Source: Stenotrophomonas maltophilia (GTDB taxonomy: Bacteria > Pseudomonadota > Gammaproteobacteria > Xanthomonadales > Xanthomonadaceae). From it: 42,733 bases of DNA. The DNA lies in contig DJBL01000158.1 in the NCBI GenBank assembly GCA_002435595.1, forward strand, positions 1 to 42,733, in the 5' to 3' direction. This document shows positions 25,437 through 34,223 of the stretch, one piece after another. The position numbers were made by a program, and so were the translations under genes. Each line of letters opens with the position of its first letter. The first letter of the stretch is position 1. Below the pieces are notes generated by a model. That model saw only the letters and a program-made list of their open reading frames with translations, searched no databases and was not told the origin of the DNA.

Positions 25437-26792
25437 TCAGTCATGCCGGCCCAGCGCACGCATCAGACCGCGCGCCTTGGCCCGGGTTTCGTCCAGCTCC
25501 TTGTCCGGGTCCGAATCGACCACGATGCCGGCGCCGGTGCGGAAGCTGGCGCCATCGGCGGCCACCTCGGCGGTGCGGATCAGGATGTTCAGGTCCAGGT
25601 CGCCATCGCGGTTGAGCCAGCCGAACGCACCGGTGTAGGCACCGCGTGCGGTCTGCTCCAGCTCGGCGATGATCTGCATGCAGCGCACCTTGGGGCAGCC
25701 GGTGATGGTGCCGCCGGGGAAGGTCGCGGCGATCACCTGGCCGGGGCTCACCCCTGCGCGCAGGCGGCCGCGCACGTTGCTGACGATGTGGTGGACGTGG
25801 GCGTAGCTTTCCACGGTCATCAGCTCGTCGACCTCGACGCTGCCGGGCGTGCAGATGCGGCCCAGGTCGTTGCGCTCCAGGTCGATCAGCATCACATGCT
25901 CGGCGCGCTCCTTGGGGTGGCCCACCAGCTCCCGGATGCGCGCGGCATCATCGTCGCCGGCGAAGCGCGGCCGGGTGCCGGCGATCGGGCGGGTCTGCAC
26001 GTCATCCCCATGCACCGAGACCAGCCGCTCCGGCGAGGAACTCACCACCGCCCTGCCCTGCGCCATGAACAGCCCGGCGAACGGGGCCGGATTGGCCACC
26101 CGCAGCTGCGCGTACAGCGCCTGCGGCGACAGCGTCTGGCCAAAGCGTGCCTGCCAGCGCCGCGACAGGTTCACCTGGAACACGTCACCGGCGCGCAGGT
26201 AATCGATCACCCTGGCCACGCCCGCGGTGAAGCGTGTCGGCGCATCCTCGCCCACCTCGGTCGGTGCCTGCCAGGCCGGCAGCGACGGCAGCGCGGCGGC
26301 GGCATCCAGATCGGCCAGCAGCACCGGCAGCAGCTCGGCGTGGTCGGTTTCGCACACGGCGTGGTACTGCCCCAGCACCCGGTCGTGCAGCACCGCTGCC
26401 GGGCAGCGCAGCGCCAGCGCGGCGGGCAGGCCGTCGGCACGCCCCGGCAACTGCAGCACGGTTTCGATCTGCCCGGCCAGCTCGTAATCGAGCATCAGCG
26501 CCCACCCCCCGCGGAACGGCAGCAGGGTCTCTTCGCGCGGCAGCCGCAGCGCAGCCCAGTGCGCGTCCAGCACGTCCAGGAAGCGGCCCGCTTGGGCGCG
26601 GCCGTCGGCATCGCGGACCACGCCATCGGCGTGCAGCGCCAGCGCCTGGCCGTTGCCCATCAGCAGCAGATCCCAGCGGCCCTGCGCGGTGCCTGAGGCG
26701 GTGGATTCCATCAACAGGGGGTAACGGGCAGGATCCACCCGCTGCAGCGCAAGCAGGTCGGTTGTGGCGGGCAAGGGATGGATCAGGAGCAT
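25437..26792 (-). CDS. pabB: Aminodeoxychorismate synthase component I
   Basis: 451 residues from ATG 26792. The chorismate-binding domain shows VFQVNLSRRWQ, SSSPERLVSV, the core RPIAGTRPR (268-276), LIDLERNDLGRIC, VESYAHVHHIVSNVRG, and FPGGTITGCPK. It makes 4-amino-4-deoxychorismate for folate, with a glutamine amidotransferase encoded elsewhere. E. coli PabB has Lys in PIKGT; this protein has Ala271, as in anthranilate synthase TrpE, so TrpE function must be considered. The N-terminus and its place among fab, mltG and tmk fit PabB better. In E. coli the slot between fabF and mltG is filled by pabC; no lyase gene is present here. Confidence 0.85.
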   Translation of the reverse strand: MLLIHPLPATTDLLALQRVDPARYPLLMESTASGTAQGRWDLLLMGNGQALALHADGVVRDADGRAQAGRFLDVLDAHWAALRLPREETLLPFRGGWALMLDYELAGQIETVLQLPGRADGLPAALALRCPAAVLHDRVLGQYHAVCETDHAELLPVLLADLDAAAALPSLPAWQAPTEVGEDAPTRFTAGVARVIDYLRAGDVFQVNLSRRWQARFGQTLSPQALYAQLRVANPAPFAGLFMAQGRAVVSSSPERLVSVHGDDVQTRPIAGTRPRFAGDDDAARIRELVGHPKERAEHVMLIDLERNDLGRICTPGSVEVDELMTVESYAHVHHIVSNVRGRLRAGVSPGQVIAATFPGGTITGCPKVRCMQIIAELEQTARGAYTGAFGWLNRDGDLDLNILIRTAEVAADGASFRTGAGIVVDSDPDKELDETRAKARGLMRALGRHD

Positions 26793-26829
26793 GGCAGGAC
26801 ACCGGCTGTACGCGGGCCAGATACACCAA

Positions 26830-26848
26830 GGCCGCCAAGAAGGCGGCC
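26830..26848 (-). terminator. Hairpin between fabF and pabB
   Basis: GGCCGCC (26830-26836) and GGCGGCC (26842-26848) form a perfect 7-bp stem with a 5-nt loop, 26 bp after the fabF stop. The minus-strand sequence after it (TTGGTGTAT) is only weakly T-rich, so it may attenuate rather than end transcription. Confidence 0.45.
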
Positions 26849-26874
26849 CGGGTGCGCTGGCGGCAGGGGTGGAA

Positions 26875-28137
<1,263 letters not shown>

Positions 28138-28273
28138 TGCAGATTCTCCTGACCCGGGTGTTGCGGGTATGACGCGGTGTAACGCTCAAATGCACAGGGC
28201 CGCAAGCGCGGCCCCATGGGTTTGCCGCACGCGGTCGCGGCGTAGGCCACAACCGCGCGCAAGCCGCCTGACA

Positions 28274-28513
28274 TCAAGCCTTGACGTGGGCGTTGATGTA
28301 GTCGATCGCCGCCTGGACGGTGCTGATCTTCTCGGCTTCTTCGTCCGGGATTTCGCACTCGAACTCTTCTTCCAGCGCCATCACCAGTTCAACGGTGTCC
28401 AGCGAGTCAGCGCCCAGGTCATCGACGAACGATGCGCTGTTGGTGACTTCTTCTTCCTTGACGCCAAGCTGTTCGACGACGATTTTCTTGACGCGTTCTT
28501 CGATGGTGCTCAT
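28274..28513 (-). CDS. acpP: Acyl carrier protein
   Basis: 79 residues from ATG 28513. The 4'-phosphopantetheine site is Ser37 in DDLGADSLDTVELVM. The protein is very acidic (EEEFECEIPDEEAEKI) and has the usual length. It carries fatty-acyl intermediates for the Fab enzymes encoded around it. The 153-bp gap after fabG contains a hairpin and a possible promoter, as expected for a gene needed at far higher level than its neighbours. Confidence 0.98.
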   Translation of the reverse strand: MSTIEERVKKIVVEQLGVKEEEVTNSASFVDDLGADSLDTVELVMALEEEFECEIPDEEAEKISTVQAAIDYINAHVKA

Positions 28514-28543
28514 TGGATATCGCTCCAGATGGAGTAGTGGTTC

Positions 28544-28586
28544 AAAAATGACGTCATCCGAAGATGGATGACCGTGGGATAGTGTA
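28544..28586 (-). promoter_or_regulatory. Possible acpP promoter and 5' leader hairpin
   Basis: On the minus strand a -10-like TACACT (28581-28586) is followed by a perfect 7-bp stem GTCATCC/GGATGAC (28553-28572, 6-nt loop), then TTTTT at 28544-28548. If transcription starts ~7 bp after the -10, the hairpin is at the extreme 5' end of the acpP mRNA, where it would protect against decay. The -35 is weak. Alternatively, with its T-run it is a terminator after fabG. Confidence 0.4.
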
Positions 28587-28666
28587 GTGGAAACCGGCGA
28601 CGCCTTGCATGGCTGCAAAACGTCTTTCAGATCAACCACTTGCGGCGCGATCCATGCGCCACATGC

Positions 28667-29410
28667 TTACGGCATGTACATGCCGCCGTTCACATGGAGG
28701 GTTTCGCCGGTGATGTAGCTGGCCGAGGGACCGGCCAGGAACGCCACCGCGTTGGCGATATCGGACGGTTCGCCGAGGCGTTCCAGGGCGATCGACTTGA
28801 CCAGGCCGGCGCGCTGTTCTTCGGGCAACGCCTTGGTCATGTCGGTGTCGATGAAGCCGGGGGCGACCACATTGACGGTGATGCCGCGCGAGCCGATTTC
28901 CTTGGCCAGCGACTTGGAAAAGGCAATGATGCCGGCCTTGGCGGCGGCATAGTTGGCCTGGCCGGCATTGCCGGTCACGCCGATCACCGAGGCGATGTTG
29001 ATGATGCGTCCCTTGCGGGCCTTCATCATGCCGCGGATGACCGCCTTGGAGGTGCGGAACACGCTGGTCAGGTTGGTGTCCAGGATGGCCTGCCAGTCCT
29101 CGTCCTTCATGCGCAGCAGCAGGTTGTCGCGGGTGATGCCGGCGTTGTTGACCAGGATGGTGATGGCGCCAAATTCCTTGGCGATGCCATCGAGCACCGC
29201 GTCCAGCGCGGCGGCGTCGGTGACGTTCAGCGCGCGGCCGTGGCCACCCACGGCGGCCAGGCGCTCGCCAATGGCGGCGGCACCGGCGTCGGTGGTGGCG
29301 GTGCCGATCACGGTCGCGCCCTGCGCGGCCAGTGCGTCGGCGATGGCGGCGCCGATGCCACGGCTGGCGCCGGTCACCAGTGCGATTTCACCCTGAAGGG
29401 GCTTGCTCAT
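28667..29410 (-). CDS. fabG: 3-oxoacyl-ACP reductase
   Basis: 247 residues, an SDR with NADPH motif TGASRGIG (13-20), NNAG, and the catalytic Ser141, Tyr154, Lys158 (IASVIGVTGNAGQANYAAAKAG). The stretches NVVAPGFIDTDMTKALPEEQR and the C-terminal GETLHVNGGMYMP are FabG signatures. It reduces 3-oxoacyl-ACP with NADPH in each elongation round. Position between fabD and acpP is conserved. Confidence 0.97.
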   Translation of the reverse strand: MSKPLQGEIALVTGASRGIGAAIADALAAQGATVIGTATTDAGAAAIGERLAAVGGHGRALNVTDAAALDAVLDGIAKEFGAITILVNNAGITRDNLLLRMKDEDWQAILDTNLTSVFRTSKAVIRGMMKARKGRIINIASVIGVTGNAGQANYAAAKAGIIAFSKSLAKEIGSRGITVNVVAPGFIDTDMTKALPEEQRAGLVKSIALERLGEPSDIANAVAFLAGPSASYITGETLHVNGGMYMP

Positions 29411-29481
29411 CTGTGTTTCCTCGAACGGGACCGGTCCACGTCCCGGGCCAGGGCCCGGGCGACGCAGCGCCAGTCAAAGGA

Positions 29482-30426
29482 TCAGGCAGCCCAGGTTTCG
29501 CGGGCTGCCTGGAAATCGGCGGGCGTGGACAGTGTGCGCGCGTCCAGCGATTTGTCGATGCGCTTGATCAATCCACTCAGCACCTTGCCCGGGCCGCACT
29601 CGGCCACGCGGGTGGCGCCACGGGCGGCAAGGGCCTGCACGCAGCCGGTCCACTGCACCGGCAGGTACAGCTGCTGGACCAGGGCCTGGCGGATCGCGTC
29701 GATGCCGTCATGGACGCGGGCGTCCACGTTCTGCACCACCGGCAGCGCCGGGGCGCGCCAGTCCAGGCCGGCCATGGTCTCGGCCAGGCGGTTGGCGGCT
29801 TCACGCATCAGCGGGGTGTGCGAGGGCACGCTGACGGCCAGCTTGACCGCCTTGCGTACGCCCTTTTCGGCGAGCAGGGCCAGGGCGCGATCGACCGCCG
29901 CGGCGTCGCCACCGATGACGATCTGCCCGGGGGAGTTGAAATTGGCCGGCACCACCATCTGGCTGCCGGCGGCCTGCTCGCAGACCTCCTGGACCAGGGC
30001 ATCGTCGGCGCCGAGCACGGCGGCCATGGCACCCACGCCGGCGGGGGCGGCGTCCTGCATGAGCTGGCCGCGCAGGCGCACCAGGTGCGCGCCGTCGCGC
30101 AGGCTCAGGGCACCGGCGGCGACCAGGGCGGTGTACTCACCCAGGCTGTGCCCGGCCAGCACGGCCGGCTTGGCACCACCGAGCGCGTTCCACAGGCGCC
30201 AGACGCCGATGCTGGCGGCCAGCAGGGCCGGCTGGGTGTACTCGGTGCGGTTGAGCATTTCCTCGGGGCCACCCTGCGACAGCGCCCACAGGTCGACACC
30301 GGCGCCATCGGAGGCCTCGGTGAAGGTGTCGCGGATCTGCGGGTGCAGCTCGGCCAGTTCGGCCAGCATGCCCAGCGACTGCGACCCCTGGCCGGGGAAC
30401 ACGAATGCGAGATTGGAATCGGTCAC
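29482..30426 (-). CDS. fabD: Malonyl-CoA:ACP transacylase
   Basis: 314 residues from the GTG at 30426 (MTDSNLAFVFPGQGSQSLGM), preferred over an in-frame TTG 18 bp upstream because AGGCGGA lies at a workable distance and the family starts here. The catalytic pair is Ser94 in AGHSLGEYTAL and His203 in SVPSHTPLM, with Arg in LVRLRGQLMQ binding the malonyl carboxylate. It loads malonyl groups onto AcpP. A 351-bp gap with a nested palindrome lies upstream. Confidence 0.96.
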   Translation of the reverse strand: MTDSNLAFVFPGQGSQSLGMLAELAELHPQIRDTFTEASDGAGVDLWALSQGGPEEMLNRTEYTQPALLAASIGVWRLWNALGGAKPAVLAGHSLGEYTALVAAGALSLRDGAHLVRLRGQLMQDAAPAGVGAMAAVLGADDALVQEVCEQAAGSQMVVPANFNSPGQIVIGGDAAAVDRALALLAEKGVRKAVKLAVSVPSHTPLMREAANRLAETMAGLDWRAPALPVVQNVDARVHDGIDAIRQALVQQLYLPVQWTGCVQALAARGATRVAECGPGKVLSGLIKRIDKSLDARTLSTPADFQAARETWAA

Positions 30427-30570
30427 GCGGTCATCCGCCTGCAAAAATCGAACGGCGAATGATAAGGCGGAACAGCGCCCTTCGTCTGTACTGACGCGTA
30501 TGTGGGGAGGGGGCGTTTTCCGCTTTGGAGCGGGCGGCGAAGGTCAAGACGCTTGCCGTGCTGTCGGGGA

Positions 30571-30680
30571 GAGGGCTGGGGTGGCCCGGGGGCCGGGACA
30601 CGCCGTCTACCCCGGGGGCTCTTCCTGCGCCCTCCATGGCGCAAGACGGTCCCGCCGCCCGGCCCACCCCAGCCCTGCCG
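30571..30680. repeat. Nested palindromic intergenic element upstream of fabD
   Basis: This element occupies the middle of the 351-bp gap 30427-30777, the only gene-free stretch over 300 bp. Three nested arm pairs are visible: AGGGCTGGGGTGG (30572-30584) with CCACCCCAGCCCT (30664-30676), perfect over 13 bp; GGGAC and CCGTCT (30595-30599, 30603-30608) with AGACGG and GTCCC (30644-30649, 30649-30653); and an apical TGCGCC/GGCGCA hairpin (30626-30643) around CCATGG. Fold-backs of this design (ACACGCCGT ... CCATGG ... ACGGTCCC) are, from memory, dispersed between genes in Stenotrophomonas and Xanthomonas. It is probably such a repeat and would form a strong RNA structure. I see nothing else certain in the rest of the gap. 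Confidence 0.65.
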
Positions 30681-30777
30681 AGGATGGTCGGCACGCCTGG
30701 AAAGGCCAACCCGGGCACGTTGAGACGACGTGCGGCTGATTGCCCCTGCCCGCGCGGAATCTGTCGGGGTTGGCGTG

Positions 30778-31560
30778 TCAAACCAACAGCTGCAGGATGT
30801 CCAGGTCGCCGTCGGAGAAGAAGTCGAAACAGATCACCGCCAGCATCAGCATGCCCAGCGTGGTCGCGCCGTGCACGATCAGGATCGCGTGGGCCAGCGC
30901 CCGCGCCGACCGCCCCATCTTCATGCTCGCCCGTGCCAGGCCCTGCAGCCGCCCGGACACCGCGTGCGCGTGCGCCAGCACCGGCGCCTCCACTCCGTCC
31001 ATCGCCGCCGCCATCAGCGCCTGCAACTGCTGCGGGCGATCCTCGTAATACTTCGCCACGCCGTAGCCGAACATCAGCCAGTCGCGCGCCTGCGCCTGCG
31101 CCAGGTCCATCACCTCCAGCGGGTCTTCCTCGAAATCGATGAAGCCCACCTGCGCCCCGTCCCAGGTCAGGTTGCGCGGCAGCGGCTGGCCGAAGTAGGC
31201 GCCCCTGCCATGCGCCGTCGCAATGGCCTGCATCGCTGCCGCCACCAGACGGTCACGCCCGGCCGCATCGGCCTGGCGCAGACAGGTATTGAAGGAACTG
31301 CCGTTGTCTTCCAGCACCAGCGCCGCGTGCCCGCTGCCGATCACATGCGGCACATTCACCCCCTGCGCCTGCAGCTCGGCCAGACGCCGCGCCTCGGTTT
31401 CGCGCGCGGCATCGCCGCCGCGGTGCGGCGGTGGACGCAAGGCGTCCAGCTGGAAACGGTGTGCGACGAAATTGAGCAGACCCAAGGCAACCGCGCGGCT
31501 GCCTTCACCGTACTGCTTCAGCCAGGCGCGCTGCCCTTCAATGACGATGGGCTCAACCAT
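30778..31560 (-). CDS. Kinase-fold (InaA/Bud32-like) protein with C-terminal membrane segment
   Basis: 260 residues from ATG 31560, which has AGGAG with a 7-base spacer. Kinase-fold landmarks are present: Lys15 (RAWLKQYG), a helix-C Glu in ARETEARRL, HGRGAYFGQPLPRN with Asn130, and the metal-binding Asp142 in VGFIDFEEDP. By alignment with HRDLKPEN the catalytic Asp position is Gln125, so activity is uncertain. After ~residue 205 a hydrophobic stretch (ALAHAILIVHGATTLGMLMLAVICF) suggests membrane attachment. It lies between fabH and fabD, where E. coli has nothing, and may phosphorylate a lipid or LPS-related substrate or act as a pseudokinase. The family call is moderate. Confidence 0.65.
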   Translation of the reverse strand: MVEPIVIEGQRAWLKQYGEGSRAVALGLLNFVAHRFQLDALRPPPHRGGDAARETEARRLAELQAQGVNVPHVIGSGHAALVLEDNGSSFNTCLRQADAAGRDRLVAAAMQAIATAHGRGAYFGQPLPRNLTWDGAQVGFIDFEEDPLEVMDLAQAQARDWLMFGYGVAKYYEDRPQQLQALMAAAMDGVEAPVLAHAHAVSGRLQGLARASMKMGRSARALAHAILIVHGATTLGMLMLAVICFDFFSDGDLDILQLLV

Positions 31561-31581
31561 GACAGAACTCCTGAAATGCAG

Positions 31582-31601
31582 ACGGCCCCGACTGGGGCCG
31601 T
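31582..31601 (-). terminator. Hairpin between fabH and the kinase-like gene
   Basis: ACGGCCCC/GGGGCCGT, a perfect 8-bp stem with a GACT loop (31582-31601), lies in the 74-bp gap after fabH. There is no T-run on the minus strand, so partial termination or mRNA protection is more likely than full termination. Confidence 0.45.
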
Positions 31602-31634
31602 AACGACAACGTCACGCTGCCGTAACCAGCACTA

Positions 31635-32612
31635 TCAATAGCGCAGCAGCGCCGAACCCCACGTGAAGCCGCCACCGAAGGCTTCCAGCAGCAGCAGCTG
31701 ACCGCGCTCCACGCGGCCGGAGCGGATCGCCACGTCCAGCGCCATCGGCACCGAGGCCGAGGAGGTGTTGCCGTGCTTGTCCACCGTCACCACCACCTGC
31801 TCCATCGACATGTCCAGGCGCTTGGCCGTGGCTTCGATGATGCGCAGGTTGGCCTGGTGCGGGATCAGCCAGTCCAGGTCGGCCTTGGTCAGCGCATTGG
31901 CTTCCAGGGTTTCATCCACGACCGAGTCCAGCGCCTTCACGGCGTACTTGAACACGTCGTTGCCCTTCATCAGGATCGCGCCGCGCGCAGCCTCGCCCTC
32001 GCCGAAGCCGGCCGACACGCCGACCGGGTTCCACAGCAGCTCTTTCTTGCTGCCATCCGAATGCAGGTGGGTGCTGAGGATGCCGGTGTCTTCGTCGGCC
32101 TTGAGCACGACCGCGCCCGCGCCGTCGCCGAACAGCACGCAGGTGGTGCGCTCGGTCCAGTCCACGATCCGGGTCAGGGTTTCCGCACCGATCACCAGCA
32201 CATGGCGGGCATCACCGGAGCGAATGAATTTATCGGCCACGCTCAACGCGAACACGAAGCCCGAACAGGCCGCGTTGACGTCGAAGGCGGGGCAACCGCT
32301 CGCACCGAGCTTGGCCTGGATCAGGCACGCGGTGGAGGGGAAGATCAGATCGGGGGTGGTCGTACCCACCACGATCATGTCCAGCTGCGAAGCATCGATA
32401 CCGGCCGCGTCCAGCGCACGGACCGCGGCATGGTAGCCAAGGTCGCTGGTGGTTTCGGTATCGGCTGCAATGTGCCGCTCACGGATACCCGTGCGCGTCT
32501 GGATCCACTCATCGGTGGTGTCGACCATTTTCTCCAGATCCTGGTTGGTCAACACTTTTTCGGGCAAATAGCTACCAGTGCCCGCGATCCTCGAGTAGAT
32601 CCGCTTGCTCAT
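31635..32612 (-). CDS. fabH: Beta-ketoacyl-ACP synthase III
   Basis: 325 residues. The catalytic triad of KAS III is intact: Cys116 (NAACSGFVFAL), His252 (LIPHQANLRI), and Asn282 (KHGNTSSASVP). The start SRIAGTGSYLPEKVLTNQDLEKMVDTTDEWI and the end LLLEAFGGGFTWGSALLRY are typical. It condenses acetyl-CoA with malonyl-ACP to start each fatty acid. It follows rpmF directly; plsX, which sits between them in E. coli, is missing. Confidence 0.97.
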   Translation of the reverse strand: MSKRIYSRIAGTGSYLPEKVLTNQDLEKMVDTTDEWIQTRTGIRERHIAADTETTSDLGYHAAVRALDAAGIDASQLDMIVVGTTTPDLIFPSTACLIQAKLGASGCPAFDVNAACSGFVFALSVADKFIRSGDARHVLVIGAETLTRIVDWTERTTCVLFGDGAGAVVLKADEDTGILSTHLHSDGSKKELLWNPVGVSAGFGEGEAARGAILMKGNDVFKYAVKALDSVVDETLEANALTKADLDWLIPHQANLRIIEATAKRLDMSMEQVVVTVDKHGNTSSASVPMALDVAIRSGRVERGQLLLLEAFGGGFTWGSALLRY

Positions 32613-32659
32613 TGCATATCCTGTAGCACGGCCATCAACACTGACGGCCGGGAAGAAAG

Positions 32660-32694
32660 GGGTAAAGGCCGCTGCCCGACCGGGCAGCGGCCTT
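32660..32694 (-). terminator. Strong hairpin between rpmF and fabH
   Basis: AAGGCCGCTGCCCG (32665-32678) and CGGGCAGCGGCCTT (32681-32694) are perfect 14-bp inverted arms separated by 2 bp. On the minus strand the stem ends in CCTTTACCCC, a short T stretch. It lies 7 bp after the rpmF stop and 52 bp before fabH, so it probably reduces readthrough from the ribosomal-protein gene into fabH. Confidence 0.7.
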
Positions 32695-32700
32695 CACGAA

Positions 32701-32898
32701 TCAATCTTCTTCGACGGCCGAATTCGACTTGGTCGCAATCACCTTCTTGCCACGGTAGAAACCGTCAGCGGTGATGTGGTGACGCAGATGCACTTCACCG
32801 GTGGTCGGATCGGTGGACAGCTGCTTGGCGCTCAGTGCGTCATGCGCACGGCGCATACCGCGGCGGGACGGGGTGACACGGGATTTCTGCACAGCCAT
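32701..32898 (-). CDS. rpmF: 50S ribosomal protein L32
   Basis: 65 residues. MAVQKSRVTPSRRGMRRAHD is the L32 N-terminus, and the basic middle (HLRHHITADGFYRGKKVI) and acidic end fit the proteobacterial form. The zinc-binding cysteines of some L32 proteins are absent, as in most gammaproteobacteria. Preceded by yceD, as nearly always. Confidence 0.97.
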   Translation of the reverse strand: MAVQKSRVTPSRRGMRRAHDALSAKQLSTDPTTGEVHLRHHITADGFYRGKKVIATKSNSAVEED

Positions 32899-33006
32899 GG
32901 GATTGCTCCAAACTCGGTTCGTTTTGCTTCGTCGTATCGTCGCGCAGGACGCCAGCGCCCAGCACAGTTTTCGCTTTCGCCGCAGCCGCCGACGACAATC
33001 CGGCTG

Positions 33007-33516
33007 CTATTGTTTTTTCAGTGCCGCCAACGCCGCGAACGGGTTGGCCTTGCTGATTTCTTCTTCGGTCGGTGCCCAATCCTGGTCCACGGCCTCGCCA
33101 TCGGGAGACAGCGGCACCACGGGGACGGCCAGGACCAGTTCGTCCTCGACCAGTTCCAGCGGTCGCAGCATGCCGTCTTCGGGCACCAGCCAGGGCTCGT
33201 ACCCCTCCGGCAGCGAAGCTTCATCTTCTTCGCTGCGGATCAGGCCGAGCCGCTGCACCATCGAGACCGGCAGCAGGAAACGCTGCAGGCTGCGCTGACA
33301 GATCAGCGGCAGCTCGGTGTCGATGGACAGTTCGACATAGGATACCCGCAGGATGTCGTCGTGCGCGAATTCCAGTGCATAGGTGCACCGGCCTTCGGTA
33401 TCGGCAACAAGCCCTTGCAGGCGGGTCAATTCAGCCAGATCGACTTGGCCGTCGAAGCGCCTGCGCGCTGCGACCATCCGCCAAGCATCCAGCAATTCGG
33501 GCACGTTCGCGGACAT
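33007..33516 (-). CDS. yceD: DUF177/YceD-family protein (23S rRNA accumulation protein)
   Basis: 169 residues from ATG 33516 (MSANVPELLDAWRMVAARRRFDGQVDLAELTRL). The YceD pattern includes the early charged strand, CTYALEFAHDDILRVSYVELSIDTELPLICQRSLQRFLLPV with the conserved Cys, an acidic middle (SEEDEASLPEGYEPW), ELVEDELVLAVPVVPLSP, and a C-terminal NPFAALAALK that is a family hallmark. YceD helps 23S rRNA accumulate. Upstream is a near-consensus promoter whose start point nearly coincides with the start codon. rpmF follows. Confidence 0.93.
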   Translation of the reverse strand: MSANVPELLDAWRMVAARRRFDGQVDLAELTRLQGLVADTEGRCTYALEFAHDDILRVSYVELSIDTELPLICQRSLQRFLLPVSMVQRLGLIRSEEDEASLPEGYEPWLVPEDGMLRPLELVEDELVLAVPVVPLSPDGEAVDQDWAPTEEEISKANPFAALAALKKQ

Positions 33517-33526
33517 AAGCCGCTGA

Positions 33527-33555
33527 ATGTTAAGGACCGTCTGCCCGGCTGTCAA
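33527..33555 (-). promoter_or_regulatory. Near-consensus sigma-70 promoter for yceD-rpmF
   Basis: On the minus strand TTGACA (33550-33555), a 17-bp spacer and TAACAT (33527-33532). The ATG at 33516 starts only ~11 bp after the -10, so the mRNA would have a leader of about 4 nt or none. Confidence 0.75.
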
Positions 33556-33629
33556 ATCCCTTCACTACGGGGTTGCCGCTGCCACTGTCCCGGGGCCAGA
33601 CTGCGGGCCCCACCGACCGGTATTTTCGC

Positions 33630-34202
33630 ATGCTTGCGCCCGTCCTCGCCTCCACCTCGCGCTACCGCCTGGAACTGCTGCAGCGGCTGGGCCTGGCCCC
33701 GGACTGCGCGCGCCCGGAGGTGGACGAGACCCCCCTGCCCGGCGAACACCCGCAGGCCCTTGCGGTGCGCCTGGCCCACGCCAAGGCCGCCGCCGTGGCC
33801 GCGCGCCAGCCCGGCCGCTGGGTGATCGGGTCGGACCAGGTCGCCGAGCTGAACGGGAGCCCGCTGGGCAAGCCGGGCTCGGTCGAGGGCGCCCATGCGC
33901 AGCTGGCGGCGATGTCCGGCCAGGCGGTGGCCTTCCACACCGCGGTCAGCCTGCAGCGCGACGGACAGGTATTGGCGGCGTGCGATCTCACCCGGGTCCA
34001 TTTCCGGGCGCTGGACGCGGCCACCATCGCCCGCTACGTGGCCGCCGAGCAGCCGCTGGACTGTGCCGGCAGTTTCAAATGTGAAGGGCTGGGAATCAGT
34101 CTGTTCGAGGCGATCGATAACCGCGACCCCACCGCCCTGATCGGGCTGCCGCTGATCGCCCTCAGCGGGCTGCTGCGCCAGGCCGGCTATACCCTGCCCT
34201 GA
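33630..34202 (+). CDS. yceF: Maf-family nucleotide pyrophosphatase, YceF subgroup
   Basis: 190 residues from ATG 33630 (MLAPVLASTSRYRLELLQRLGL). The first motif is STSRYR (8-13) rather than SPRR, and the catalytic motif is IGSDQVAEL with Asp69. Both point to the YceF subgroup, which hydrolyses 7-methyl-GTP, rather than the dTTP/UTP-cleaving YhdE type. The rest (GKPGSVEGAHAQLAAMSGQAV, DCAGSFKCEGLGISLFEAI, DPTALIGLPLIALSGLL) fits Maf throughout. It is divergent from yceD across 113 bp, a conserved neighbourhood. Substrate is from family knowledge. Confidence 0.92.
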   Translation: MLAPVLASTSRYRLELLQRLGLAPDCARPEVDETPLPGEHPQALAVRLAHAKAAAVAARQPGRWVIGSDQVAELNGSPLGKPGSVEGAHAQLAAMSGQAVAFHTAVSLQRDGQVLAACDLTRVHFRALDAATIARYVAAEQPLDCAGSFKCEGLGISLFEAIDNRDPTALIGLPLIALSGLLRQAGYTLP

Positions 34203-34223
34203 GCCGGTCGCGGCCGCGCGCAG

